Of a stretch of 64,000 bases of DNA, positions 1-8,508 are shown piece by piece. The position numbers and the translations under genes were made by a program. The notes beneath the pieces were generated by a model. That model saw only the letters and a program-made list of their open reading frames with translations. It was not told where the DNA came from and searched no databases. The stretch's first letter is position 1; every line of letters begins with the position of its first letter. Source of the DNA: Rhizobium leguminosarum (GTDB taxonomy: Bacteria; Pseudomonadota; Alphaproteobacteria; Rhizobiales; Rhizobiaceae); the NCBI RefSeq assembly GCF_002953715.1, contig NZ_CP025012.1, forward strand, positions 124,001-188,000, read 5' to 3'.

Positions 1-2334
1 CACCAGCATCGAATCGACAACGGCATCCGGATCCAGCCGATCGGCCATCAGGCAAAGATCCTTGAGGAAGTTTTGCGCCGTCACCTTGACCTGATACCCG
101 CCGTCGATCCCGACGACATCGACCGTCAGCCGCGGCGCCGGCAAGGCAAGCTCGATATCCTCGACGAAATAGTGGAAGGCGCGCCGGTCGAGCATCTGCA
201 CGACGATGAACTCGTCCTTCGGTAAGTCGGGGGTGACGATATCCTCCGGAAGCGGAAATTCCTTTGCCTCGAAGCGGTCGCAGAGCAGGCGCCAGAATTC
301 GAATTCGGCAAGCACGGTGCCGTCAAGCTTCAGGCGTTTGCCGCTGATTTTCGCCCGCCAGAACAGCGTCCGTTCATTAACGGCCACCGCAGCAAGCCCG
401 CCGCCGCGCGGCTGGATCGTCAGCAAGCGCGGATCATAGGCTGCCTTCAGCGCATACCAGAGGAGTTTGCGGCGTCCGGCCGAATCGAGGGCTGCCCATG
501 AGGTCACCGGCCAGCAATCATTGAACTGCCAGACCACCGCACCCTTGCAGATATTCCGATGCGAGCGCATGTGCTCGACGCCGAAGCGGATGGCGCGCGC
601 CTGGTTGAGCTGGGTGGCGAAGTGCCAATCATCCATCGTCCGTGGCTCCGGCAGATGGCCGGACAGGCCGCGGATCAGCTTGTCATTGCCCTCAGTTGCC
701 TTCTGATGGTGGAAGACGCCGTTCGATTGCGGCGTCAGCGGCGCGTCGTGCACGCTTTCTTCGATCGTCGCCCAGGCAGCCGGCGCCTGCCAGCCGAATT
801 CAGAGCAGAAGCGGGGGATATAGTTGCGATAGACCTCGTAACCGACATCGTTCCACACGTCCCAGATATGTTTGCAGCCATGTCCGTCGGCATTCGGTTC
901 GATCTCCATCGAGCCGGAATAGGGGCTGCCGGGATAATAGGGGCGGTCCGGATCAACTTCGGCGCAGAGTTTCGGCAGCAGGTCGAGATAGTAGCCGAGG
1001 CCCCAGCTTTCGCCGGCCTTGATGATCGGCCGCCAGCCCCATTCGTCGAAGCCCCAGATGTTCTCGTTATTGCCGTTCCAGAGCACCAGCGAGGCATGCG
1101 GCATCAGCCGCACGACATTGTCGCGCACCTCCGCCTCGACCTCGCTTCTGAGCGGCTCCTCCTCCGGATAGGCGGCGCAGGCAAAGAGGAAATCCTGCCA
1201 GACCAGCATGCCGGCGCGGTCGCAGGTCTCATAGAATTCGTCGGTCTCGAAAATGCCGCCGCCCCAGACGCGCAGCATGTGGATATTGGCGGCCTTTGCC
1301 TCCTCGATCCGCGCGGCGTAGCGCTCGGCCGTCACCCGCGGGGGGAAACAATCGTCCGGAATCCAGTTCGCCCCGCAGATGAAGAGCGGTACGTCGTTGA
1401 TGACGAAGGTGAAGGCCGAGCCATGCTCGTCGGCGGAGGTATCGAGCCGTAGCGAGCGGAACCCGAGTTCGCGCTGATAGCTGTCGAGCAGATCGTCGCT
1501 GGCCTCGTCGACCAACCTGAGCGTCAGCGGATAGAGCGGCTGTGCGCCGAGATGGTGCGGCCACCAGAGCTGCGGCGAGGGGAGGGCAAGCTCGAACGAA
1601 ACCGCGTCTTCGTCAGGCCCAATCGCGACCGTTGTGGTCACGCCGCCGATTTCGGCAACGAGCCTCAACGGCGCCTTATCGCTATGCCGCGCCAACCTGG
1701 CATGCACTTTTACCAGCCCGTCGCCGCCGGCAAGTGTCGCCGACACCCGCGTTTCGGCAAGCCGCGCCCGATCCCAGCTTTCCAGCCGGACGGGCTTCCA
1801 GACGCCCGCCGTCACCAGCGTCGGCCCCCAGTCCCAGCCGAAATTGCAGGCCATCTTGCGCATCAGATTGCCCGGTCCCGGATAGTTGTTGGGACGGTAG
1901 CCGTAGTGCTTTTCCATCTCCGCGCCATAGGCGTAAGCCGAGCGGAAGGTGACGGTGAGTTCGTTCTGGCCAGTCTTCAGCAATCCGGAAACATCGAAAC
2001 GATAGGTACGGTGCATGTTGAAGGTGCGGCCGATCTCTTCCCCGTTGAGGGATATCACCGCTATCGTATCGAGCCCGTCAAAGACGAGCTCCTGCACCCT
2101 GCCATCGTCAGGCATAGCCTCGAACGTGCAGCGATAGCTCCAGTCGGTTTTGCCGATCCAGTCACTGCTGATCTCGTTGACGTCGATATAGGGATCGGGG
2201 ATCAGCCGGTTGGCGAGAAGGTCGAGATGCACGCAGCCCGGCACCGTTGCGGGGATTGCGGCAGGCAGGCCGGGCCTTGCTGTATCGTTACAGGAGAGCG
2301 TCCAGCCGGAATTGAGCTCGGTCTTCTCGATCAT
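1..2334 (-). CDS. Beta-mannosidase, glycoside hydrolase family 2 (3' end outside window)
   Basis: An open frame of 778 codons runs from the ATG at 2334 to the window edge without a stop, so the C terminus is missing. The protein begins with the jelly-roll sugar-binding domain (WIGKTDWSYRCTF and NYPGPGNLMRKMACNFGWDW are typical of beta-mannosidases), followed by an Ig-like domain and the TIM barrel. The acid/base glutamate is in WNGNNEN near residue 423 and the nucleophile in SEFGWQ near residue 511. There is no signal peptide, so it probably acts in the cytoplasm, releasing mannose from beta-mannosides brought in by a transporter not seen here. Family members are about 820 residues, so roughly 40 are lost to the edge. 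GH2 and the mannosidase subgroup are secure; the natural substrate is inferred. Confidence 0.9.
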   Translation of the reverse strand, partial: MIEKTELNSGWTLSCNDTARPGLPAAIPATVPGCVHLDLLANRLIPDPYIDVNEISSDWIGKTDWSYRCTFEAMPDDGRVQELVFDGLDTIAVISLNGEEIGRTFNMHRTYRFDVSGLLKTGQNELTVTFRSAYAYGAEMEKHYGYRPNNYPGPGNLMRKMACNFGWDWGPTLVTAGVWKPVRLESWDRARLAETRVSATLAGGDGLVKVHARLARHSDKAPLRLVAEIGGVTTTVAIGPDEDAVSFELALPSPQLWWPHHLGAQPLYPLTLRLVDEASDDLLDSYQRELGFRSLRLDTSADEHGSAFTFVINDVPLFICGANWIPDDCFPPRVTAERYAARIEEAKAANIHMLRVWGGGIFETDEFYETCDRAGMLVWQDFLFACAAYPEEEPLRSEVEAEVRDNVVRLMPHASLVLWNGNNENIWGFDEWGWRPIIKAGESWGLGYYLDLLPKLCAEVDPDRPYYPGSPYSGSMEIEPNADGHGCKHIWDVWNDVGYEVYRNYIPRFCSEFGWQAPAAWATIEESVHDAPLTPQSNGVFHHQKATEGNDKLIRGLSGHLPEPRTMDDWHFATQLNQARAIRFGVEHMRSHRNICKGAVVWQFNDCWPVTSWAALDSAGRRKLLWYALKAAYDPRLLTIQPRGGGLAAVAVNERTLFWRAKISGKRLKLDGTVLAEFEFWRLLCDRFEAKEFPLPEDIVTPDLPKDEFIVVQMLDRRAFHYFVEDIELALPAPRLTVDVVGIDGGYQVKVTAQNFLKDLCLMADRLDPDAVVDSMLV

Positions 2335-2423
2335 AGGCGGGCTCCTGGTTCATGCCGCTCGAAGCTGTGGGATTATCGGGAGATTGGATGTGTGCCGCCG
2401 CAATCCGGCTCGGCACGAATGCG

Positions 2424-2819
2424 TCAGAGAAACCGGCCGTGGCGCTGCAGCACCTCGATCTTGTAGCCATCGGGATCGCTGATGAAGAAGAACAGGCCGA
2501 AGAGCTTGCCGTCGCGGTTGAGCTCTACCAGTTCACCCGGATTGAGCCCGAGCTTCGACAGCCGCTCTCGCTCGACCGCCACCTCCTCGACCGAGACGGC
2601 AAGATGGCCATAGGCATTGCCGAGGTCATAGGGTGCGGTCCGGCCCTTGTTGACGGTCAATTCCAGCTCGAAGCTGGTCTCGGCATTGCTCATATAGATC
2701 AGCGTGAAGGTTTCGAAATCGACGCGGTCGGCGACCGAAAGGCCGAAGGCCCTCTCGTAGAATTCGACGGAGCGCGCCTCATCGAGAACGCGGATCATGG
2801 AGTGGATCATCTTCGCCAA
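2424..2819 (-). CDS. Glyoxalase/VOC family protein, probable lactoylglutathione lyase
   Basis: A 131-residue vicinal-oxygen-chelate protein with the two beta-alpha-beta-beta-beta units of glyoxalase I. The first carries HSMIRVLDEARSVEFYERAF and FELELT, the second YGHLAVSVEE and DPDGYKIEVLQR. Metal-ligand positions (H6, E50, H71, E124 by eye) are all occupied. Glyoxalase I isomerises the methylglyoxal-glutathione hemithioacetal to S-lactoylglutathione. The start used is a TTG with GGGAGG five bases upstream; an ATG three codons later is the alternative. It lies between the beta-mannosidase and the OsmF-type importer on the same strand but with gaps on both sides, so operon membership is unclear. 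Confidence 0.8.
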   Translation of the reverse strand: MAKMIHSMIRVLDEARSVEFYERAFGLSVADRVDFETFTLIYMSNAETSFELELTVNKGRTAPYDLGNAYGHLAVSVEEVAVERERLSKLGLNPGELVELNRDGKLFGLFFFISDPDGYKIEVLQRHGRFL

Positions 2820-2866
2820 GTCTGCCTCCCAATGTGCCGATCACTGAGATCTTGGTACCCGTCCTC

Positions 2867-3616
2867 TTACGCCGGGCGCAAGCCGATTCTTCGCGTAATC
2901 GCTCCTTCGATCAAGCCCATGGCGTCATAGATCAGCACCGCCATCAGGCCGACGATCAGGCCGCCCTGCAGGATGAAGGCGGTATTGTCGGAGATCAGCC
3001 CGGCGATGATGACTTCGCCGAGGCCCTTGGCCGCAACCGTCGAGCCGATCGTCGCCGTGCCGATATTGATCACAGTCGCAACCTTCAGCCCTTCGAGGAT
3101 CAGCGGCAGGGCAAGCGGAAGCTCGACCCGCAGCAGCCGCTGCGTGCCGTTCATGCCCATGCCGTCGGCGGCATCGAGAACCTGCGGCGAAACCTGCTTC
3201 AAGCCGGCAACGGTGTTTTCGAAGATCGGCAGCAGGCCGTAGAGAAAGAGCGCGATCAGCGTCGGCATGGCGCCGAAACCGGTGGCGGGAACCGCGAGCG
3301 CCAGCACCGCGACCGGCGGAAAAGTCTGCCCCGCATTGGCGATGGCGCGCGACAGCGGCAGGAAGTCAGCCCCACTTTCCCGCGTCACGAAGATGCCGCC
3401 GACAACGGCGAGCACGGCGCTGCAGACAATCGATCCGATCACCAGCTGCAGATGCCCGACAGCCAGCGAGGCAAGGCTGTTCTGCGTATAGACGGCAGGC
3501 GCATTGTTGCTGGTCAGCGGCACCAGCAGGAAGGAGAGCCACTCCGTCCTGAACAGCAGGATCAGGAGCAGGGCGAGCGCCGCCAGGCGGAAGAGATTGG
3601 CGACGAGGAGCTTCAT
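2867..3616 (-). CDS. ABC transporter permease, YehW-like (quaternary amine / osmoprotectant uptake)
   Basis: A 249-residue inner-membrane permease with one N-terminal anchor and about five further hydrophobic segments. The EAA-type cytoplasmic loop reads VSPQVLDAADGMGMNGTQRLLRVELPLALP (split here over residues ~145-175). It is the short permease of the four-gene set seen in enterobacterial yehZYXW (osmF). Its ATG overlaps the stop of the ATPase gene by 4 bp (ATGA), showing translational coupling. It is the last gene of the minus-strand operon starting at 6740. The family imports glycine betaine, choline or related compounds, but the substrate cannot be read from the sequence. Confidence 0.85.
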   Translation of the reverse strand: MKLLVANLFRLAALALLLILLFRTEWLSFLLVPLTSNNAPAVYTQNSLASLAVGHLQLVIGSIVCSAVLAVVGGIFVTRESGADFLPLSRAIANAGQTFPPVAVLALAVPATGFGAMPTLIALFLYGLLPIFENTVAGLKQVSPQVLDAADGMGMNGTQRLLRVELPLALPLILEGLKVATVINIGTATIGSTVAAKGLGEVIIAGLISDNTAFILQGGLIVGLMAVLIYDAMGLIEGAITRRIGLRPA

Positions 3617-4557
3617 GCCTTGCGGCCCAGTTCGAGAAGCCGGGTCATCGAGATCGAGCCCACAGGCGCCTTTTCACCATCCTGCACGGCCGCTTCATCA
3701 ACCCCCTGCCAGATCATCTCGGCCAGTGCATCACGCAGGCTGAGCGACTGCGGCAGGGCATAGGCGAGACCGGTCTTGGCCGGCTCCATGCTCTCCTTCA
3801 GCGGCAGCAGCGACATCAGTTTCAAGGCCCGGTCGGACGTCCCGGTCAATTGCTGGACGAAGGGATCGGCGGGTTCGGTGAGGATTTTTTCCGGCGTCGA
3901 GCATTGCAGCAACCTGCCCTGGCTCATCACCGCGATCTGGTTGCCGAGATGGAAGGCCTCGTCCATGTCGTGGGTGACGAGAATAACCGTCGTACCGAAC
4001 TGTTTCTGGATCGCCAGCAGGTCGTCCTGCGCCTTGCCGCGGATGACGGGATCGAGCGCGCCGAAGGGTTCGTCCATCAACAGCAGTTCCGGCTCGGCCG
4101 CCAGCGCCCGGGCGACGCCGACGCGCTGCTGTTGGCCGCCGGAGAGCTGGTGCGGATATTTGTCGGCAAAGGTTGCCGGATCGAGATTGAAGAGCCCGAG
4201 CAGTTCTTCGACGCGTTTGGCGATGCGGGCGGAATCCCAATCGAGAAGCTGCGGCACGGTGGCGATATTCTGCGCCACGGTCCGGTGCGGAAACAGGCCG
4301 TGTCCCTGGATGGCATAGCCGATCTTGCGGCGAAGCTCCGTCACTGGAACGTCCATCACATTCTGTCCGCCGACGAAGATTTCGCCTTCGGTGATCGGCA
4401 CCAGCCGGTTGATCATCCGCATCAGCGTCGATTTGCCCGAGCCCGACGTGCCGACGATGACGGTGATCTCACCCTTCTCGACGCTCATCGAGACGTTGTC
4501 GACGACGGTGGCCGTGCCGTAGCGCTTGGTGACGTTCCTGATCTCGATCATGGTCAT
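3613..4557 (-). CDS. ABC transporter ATP-binding protein, YehX/OpuCA-like
   Basis: A 314-residue ATPase energising the flanking permeases. The Walker A is GTSGSGKST near residue 35, the signature [16 protein letters not shown] near residue 138, and Walker B LLLMDEPFGALDP. The D-loop and H-loop (VTHDMDEAF) are intact. The C-terminal extension of about 80 residues follows the OpuCA/ProV layout but is too short and divergent for me to call paired CBS domains. Start and stop codons overlap both neighbours (ATGA), so three genes are translationally coupled. It belongs with the binding protein at 5832-6740. Confidence 0.9.
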   Translation of the reverse strand: MTMIEIRNVTKRYGTATVVDNVSMSVEKGEITVIVGTSGSGKSTLMRMINRLVPITEGEIFVGGQNVMDVPVTELRRKIGYAIQGHGLFPHRTVAQNIATVPQLLDWDSARIAKRVEELLGLFNLDPATFADKYPHQLSGGQQQRVGVARALAAEPELLLMDEPFGALDPVIRGKAQDDLLAIQKQFGTTVILVTHDMDEAFHLGNQIAVMSQGRLLQCSTPEKILTEPADPFVQQLTGTSDRALKLMSLLPLKESMEPAKTGLAYALPQSLSLRDALAEMIWQGVDEAAVQDGEKAPVGSISMTRLLELGRKA

Positions 4558-5720
4558 GCGGCGGATCCCCGGATGCTGTCGATGACCGCATCGAGGATGA
4601 CGGCCGATGAGAAGGCGAAGAAGACGGTCGGCACGGCGCCGAGCAGGACGAGGTCCATGGCCGTCTGGCCGAGCCCCTGGAAGATGAAAATGCCGAAGCC
4701 GCCGCCGCCGATCAGCGCGGCGATCGTCACCATGCCGATCGCCTGCACCAGCACGATGCGGATGCCGGTGAGGATGACGGGAAAGGCGAGCGGCATGTCG
4801 ATGCCGGTCAGGATCTGTAAGCGCGTCAGCCCCATGCCGGCCGCAGCATCGCGCACCGAAGGGTCGACGCCCTGCAGGCCGACGACGGTGTTGGCGACGA
4901 TCGGCAGCAGCGAATAGAGCACCAGCGCAATCAAGGCAGGCGCCGTGCCGATGCCGCGGATGCCGATCGCGGCGGCGAGCGGCACATGGGTGGCGAGATA
5001 GCCGAGCGGTAGCATCAACAGACCGAAGAGTGCCAGACTAGGGATCGTCTGGATGAGGCTCAGCCCCTGCAGCACGATGGCGCGCAGTTTCGGCACCCAG
5101 AAGCAGAGGATGCCGAGCGGCAGGCCGAGAACAATGGCGATGGCAAGCGAGCCGAACGCCAGCAGCAGATGCGAGATCGCTTCGGTCTCGAACTGCGGAG
5201 CCCGCGTCGAGAATTCCTTCATGATCGAGAGGCTGTCGAGCAGGCCGGAGGAGAGCGAGATGAAGAGCAGCGCCGTATAGGCTGCAAGGGCTGCGACCCG
5301 CATCCACGGCGCCAGCCGGATCTTCACCAGCGCATCTGATATCACGAGGCCGATCACCGCAAACAGCATCCAGAAGCCGCCGCCCGGCGTCATGCGCGCC
5401 ACCGTGCTGCCGGGGGGCGTTGCCGCCGTCGAGACGAGGCCGATCGCAACGATCAGCGCCGCAAGGCAGAGTGTGGCGATGATAAGCCGCGCTATCGCAT
5501 TGGTGAGGAACAGCGTGGCGAAGGCGGTGAGAAGGAGAAGGGCGGTCAGGATGATGACGGAAGGCTGGGGAAGAAGCTGCAACAGCAGCATCGGCTTGCC
5601 GGCGGCGATGCGGTTCGCCTTCACGTAGATGAAGGGCATCAGTGCTGTCGCCGCGATGCCGCCGGCCACCAGAACCACGCCGAGCCGGTCCAGCCTGCGG
5701 ACCGCTAAGGTTTCTTCCAT
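4554..5720 (-). CDS. ABC transporter permease, YehY-like (large permease)
   Basis: A 388-residue permease, close in length to enterobacterial YehY (about 385). The N-terminal 170 residues form several extra membrane segments. The conserved BPD_transp_1 domain follows, with the coupling loop GVDPSVRDAAAGMGLTRLQI near residue 300. ATG at 5720 was chosen; a TTG one codon upstream is possible. The gene pairs with the short permease at 2867-3616. Long plus short permeases with one ATPase and one OpuAC-type binding protein define the OsmF/YehWXY family. A 112-bp gap with a tandem repeat and a hairpin separates it from the binding protein. Confidence 0.88.
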   Translation of the reverse strand: MEETLAVRRLDRLGVVLVAGGIAATALMPFIYVKANRIAAGKPMLLLQLLPQPSVIILTALLLLTAFATLFLTNAIARLIIATLCLAALIVAIGLVSTAATPPGSTVARMTPGGGFWMLFAVIGLVISDALVKIRLAPWMRVAALAAYTALLFISLSSGLLDSLSIMKEFSTRAPQFETEAISHLLLAFGSLAIAIVLGLPLGILCFWVPKLRAIVLQGLSLIQTIPSLALFGLLMLPLGYLATHVPLAAAIGIRGIGTAPALIALVLYSLLPIVANTVVGLQGVDPSVRDAAAGMGLTRLQILTGIDMPLAFPVILTGIRIVLVQAIGMVTIAALIGGGGFGIFIFQGLGQTAMDLVLLGAVPTVFFAFSSAVILDAVIDSIRGSAA

Positions 5721-5743
5721 CAAATCAACCCTGTCTGGCCAAC

Positions 5744-5792
5744 ATCAGCCCATCCCTATCAGCCCAACCCTGTCAGCCCAATCCTGTCAGCG
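5744..5792. repeat. 14-bp tandem repeat, about 3.5 copies
   Basis: Units ATCAGCCCATCCCT (5744-5757), ATCAGCCCAACCCT (5758-5771), GTCAGCCCAATCCT (5772-5785) and a partial GTCAGCG (5786-5792) lie head to tail in the gap between the binding-protein gene and the large permease gene. A more degenerate unit may precede them. The array may vary between strains and lies inside the operon transcript. Confidence 0.85.
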
Positions 5793-5798
5793 AAGGGG

Positions 5799-5822
5799 GC
5801 TCCGCCCGAAATCGGGCGGAGC
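5799..5822 (-). other. Intra-operon hairpin after the binding-protein gene
   Basis: A perfect 10-bp stem GCTCCGCCCG / CGGGCGGAGC with an AAAT loop lies ten bases beyond the binding-protein stop. No T-run follows, so it looks more like an mRNA-stabilising or partial-termination hairpin that raises binding-protein output over the permeases. Confidence 0.6.
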
Positions 5823-5831
5823 GATCGATGA

Positions 5832-6740
5832 CTACTTCAGGAAGCCTTTTTCCTTGAGATAGGCTTCGGCGACGGATTTTGCCGGCTCGCCGTCGACCTG
5901 GATCTTGGCGTTGAGCTTGCGCAACTCGTCGGCGGTCAGGCTCTTGAAGATCGGCGAGAGCACTTCCTCGATCTTCGGATTGGCCTTCAACACCTCTTCG
6001 CGGATGATCGGCGTCGGGGCATAGACCTGCTGGACATTCTTGTCGTCTTCGAGAACGGTGAGTTCAGCCGCTTCGATGGCGCCGTCGGTGCCGTAGACCA
6101 TGGCGGTGTTGACGCCGTTCGTCTGGTCGGCCGCCGCCTTGATCGTCGCCGCCGTGTCGCCGCCGGAGAGAACGACCATCTGGTCGGGCTTCAGCTGGAA
6201 ACCGTAGGTCGTCTGGAAGGCCGGAAGTGCGCCGGCCGAATTGACGAATTCGGCGGAGGCGGCAAGCTTGGCGGCACCGCCGCCGGCAACCCATTTGCCG
6301 AAGTCCGTGAGGCTCTTCAGCTTGTTCGGACCGGCGACATCGCTGCGCACGGCGAGCGCCCAGGTGTTGTTGGCAGGCGACGGCGTCAGCCAGACGATCT
6401 TGTTGGCGTCGTAATCGAGCTTCTTCGCCAGCTCATAGCCTTGGTCGATATTCTTCCAGGCGGCGTCATCGGCCTTGTTGAAGAAGAACCCGGCATTGCC
6501 GGTATATTCGGGATAGATGTCGATTTCGCCGGCGGTGATCGCCTTGCGCACGACCGGTGTTGCGCCAAGCGCGATGCGGTCCTGTGTCTTGATGCCGTTC
6601 GCTTCGAGAGCGAGCGCAATGACGTTGCCGAGCAGCGTGCCTTCCGTGTCGATCTTCGACGAGACGACGACGTCGGCGGCATGGGCCGCACCCACCGCGA
6701 AGGCGGAGAGCGAAACGGCAAGTGCGAGTTTCTTCAGCAT
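5832..6740 (-). CDS. osmF: Periplasmic substrate-binding protein, OsmF/YehZ (OpuAC family)
   Basis: A 302-residue protein with a clear signal peptide (MLKKLALAVSLSAFAVGAAHA, cleavage near residue 21), then an OpuAC-type binding domain. Diagnostic stretches are SSKIDTEGTLLGNVIALALE, EIDIYPEYTGN and the late PTPIIREEVLKANP. It delivers quaternary amines or related solutes to the YehWXY-like permease complex encoded just downstream. In E. coli the matching operon is osmotically and stationary-phase controlled; no such signal is evident here. Length and gene order (binding protein, long permease, ATPase, short permease) match the enterobacterial set. The symbol is by family. Confidence 0.88.
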   Translation of the reverse strand: MLKKLALAVSLSAFAVGAAHAADVVVSSKIDTEGTLLGNVIALALEANGIKTQDRIALGATPVVRKAITAGEIDIYPEYTGNAGFFFNKADDAAWKNIDQGYELAKKLDYDANKIVWLTPSPANNTWALAVRSDVAGPNKLKSLTDFGKWVAGGGAAKLAASAEFVNSAGALPAFQTTYGFQLKPDQMVVLSGGDTAATIKAAADQTNGVNTAMVYGTDGAIEAAELTVLEDDKNVQQVYAPTPIIREEVLKANPKIEEVLSPIFKSLTADELRKLNAKIQVDGEPAKSVAEAYLKEKGFLK

Positions 6741-6769
6741 GGAATATCCCCTTGTTAAACACCGTTGAC

Positions 6770-6870
6770 CTACAGCGCCGCACGTCTTTCAGACGTGCAA
6801 GGACGCTGTAGCACTTTGAATTGCTGCATAATTTATCCTGAAATCGGTTCCGATTTCAGGAATTATGCAG
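6770..6870. repeat. Rhizobial palindromic intergenic repeat (two nested palindromes)
   Basis: Two adjacent palindromes: CTACAGCG...GCACGTCT ttc AGACGTGC...CGCTGTAG (6770-6811), then CTGCATAATT...CCTGAAATCGG tt CCGATTTCAGG AATTATGCAG (to 6870). I recognise the type as a common rhizobial intergenic mosaic repeat. It lies in the 520-bp gap between the binding-protein gene (start 6740) and the regulator at 7261. In the remaining 390 bases I see no other gene or clear signal. Confidence 0.75.
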
Positions 6871-7260
6871 TTGCCCAAACCCCTGGCGGGAGGCCTGCGC
6901 ATAGGAAATCTGCCGGCGAAGGCGACCAAGTCGCCATCATGCCGGAATTGCGTGCGTCATGGAAATAGCGTTCATGCCCGAAAAATCGATGCAAGCCCCC
7001 TCCAGTATTTGCAGTCGCGCCACGATTATGGCGGCGAATGCACCTCCGCGCGCGGAAACGCATTCCCTTTTCCAAGGCCGGCGCGATTTGTTTTTGTCCC
7101 CTTGCGTGTTTCCACGATATTCCCAGGCTCTGTTGCGGATTCCCGCCGCCCGGATTTTTCTATGATCGAACGATAGCCCGCCTCTCCGGAGGCAGGGATA
7201 TCTTTTTTCCTGAACACATCATATCGTCCGGTTTTTCCAGCGCTTTCCGGAGGCGGCCGT

Positions 7261-8508
7261 TTGCATCTTGGTGCCCTGTTCATCGCAAGCCATGTCCTGA
7301 CCTCCGGTTCGGTCCGCGAGACCGCGCGGCGCTTCCAGCTGTCGCCCTCCACCGTCTCGACGGCAATTCATAATCTCGAGACCGAACTGGCGATGACGCT
7401 GACGGAACGCGCCTCCGGCGAGCTCGCGACGCTGATTGCGAGCGGCAGGGTGCTGGAAGGCCTGGAGCCGATCATGGCTGCGATCGCTGAGCTCGGCCAA
7501 TGGGCCGGTCATGACGGCGCCGCCGCCGGGATCGACGAGGCCTGGGCATCCCGCATTCCCGTCAAGATCGTCACGATGGAGCGTTTTCTCGAAGTCGCCG
7601 ACCAGGGCAGCATCAACCGGGCCGCTCGCCGCCTTCGCCTCGGTCAGCCGCAGCTTTCGCTTCAGCTTGCCAATCTTGAGAAATTTTTAGGCCATCGCCT
7701 GTTCGAGCGGCAGGCGCAGGGCTCGGTGCTGACGGAGGAGGGCAGGCGCGCCTACCAGATCTTCATGGCGATCAGCCAGGCGTGGAACGATCTGAAATCG
7801 TCGGCCGACGAGCGTTATCGGCGCACCGCCCGGTCGCTGCGCATCGGCTCGATCATCCCGACCGGCTCGGAAAGCTGGGTGGCGCGCTGCCTGGGCACGC
7901 TGGTTTCGGAATGGAATGCACGCCGCAACAACAATGCGATCTCGCTGGTCTCGATGACCGCCGACGATCTGCGCGAAGCGCTGAAGAGCGGCCGCATCGA
8001 TGTCGCGATCCTGGATTCGGTCTTCGGGCTGGAAAATTTCCGCCATCGCGAATTGCTGCAGACCGACATGGTGGTGATCGCGCCGCCTGATAGCACCGAG
8101 ACCAGCGTCGCCGATCTCGTCGCCGGCCACCCGATCTGCATGCCGAGCCCGCGCACCGGCCTCGGCCATGCGGCCATGGCCTTCAGCTATGAGCGCGCGC
8201 CCAACCGGCGCCTGCGCAGCCAGGATATCACCGCGGCGGATTCTCTGCCCGTGATCGTCGACCTCGTCGCCAATCACGGTTACGTCTCCTTCCTCGGCCG
8301 GGTCAGCGCCATGCCGATCGCCGACAAGGTGCGCATCGTCGATCTCGACGAGCATCTGCCGATGTCCTATCACGTCGCCTTCAACCATCGAAAAGCCGCC
8401 GCCGATGCCTGCACTGTCATCATCGATGTGGCGGCGAGAATTACGTCGGAAACCGTCGCGCGCACCATAAGGCCGACGGACGCCCGACCCAGGGAGACTG
8501 CAGCGTGA
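7261..8508 (+). CDS. LysR-type regulator with two N-terminal HTH domains
   Basis: A 415-residue protein, about 110 longer than a normal LysR regulator. Residues 1-60 hold one LysR-like winged HTH (FIASHVLTSGSVRETARRF, then LSPSTVSTAIHNLE). Residues 95-160 hold a second, more canonical one (FLEVADQGSINRAARRLRL, then QPQLSLQLANLEKFLGHRLF). The periplasmic-binding-like effector domain occupies roughly 180-390. The start is TTG with GGAGG eight bases upstream; no better ATG exists. The stop overlaps the GTG of cutC (GTGA), so the two are co-translated. The effector is unknown; the duplication of the DNA-binding domain is the notable feature. Confidence 0.8.
   Translation: MHLGALFIASHVLTSGSVRETARRFQLSPSTVSTAIHNLETELAMTLTERASGELATLIASGRVLEGLEPIMAAIAELGQWAGHDGAAAGIDEAWASRIPVKIVTMERFLEVADQGSINRAARRLRLGQPQLSLQLANLEKFLGHRLFERQAQGSVLTEEGRRAYQIFMAISQAWNDLKSSADERYRRTARSLRIGSIIPTGSESWVARCLGTLVSEWNARRNNNAISLVSMTADDLREALKSGRIDVAILDSVFGLENFRHRELLQTDMVVIAPPDSTETSVADLVAGHPICMPSPRTGLGHAAMAFSYERAPNRRLRSQDITAADSLPVIVDLVANHGYVSFLGRVSAMPIADKVRIVDLDEHLPMSYHVAFNHRKAAADACTVIIDVAARITSETVARTIRPTDARPRETAA

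Noticed and set aside
559..1452. Long plus-strand open frame opposite the beta-mannosidase
   Set aside because: The minus strand encodes a continuous GH2 protein with catalytic motifs; the plus frame is a high-GC shadow.
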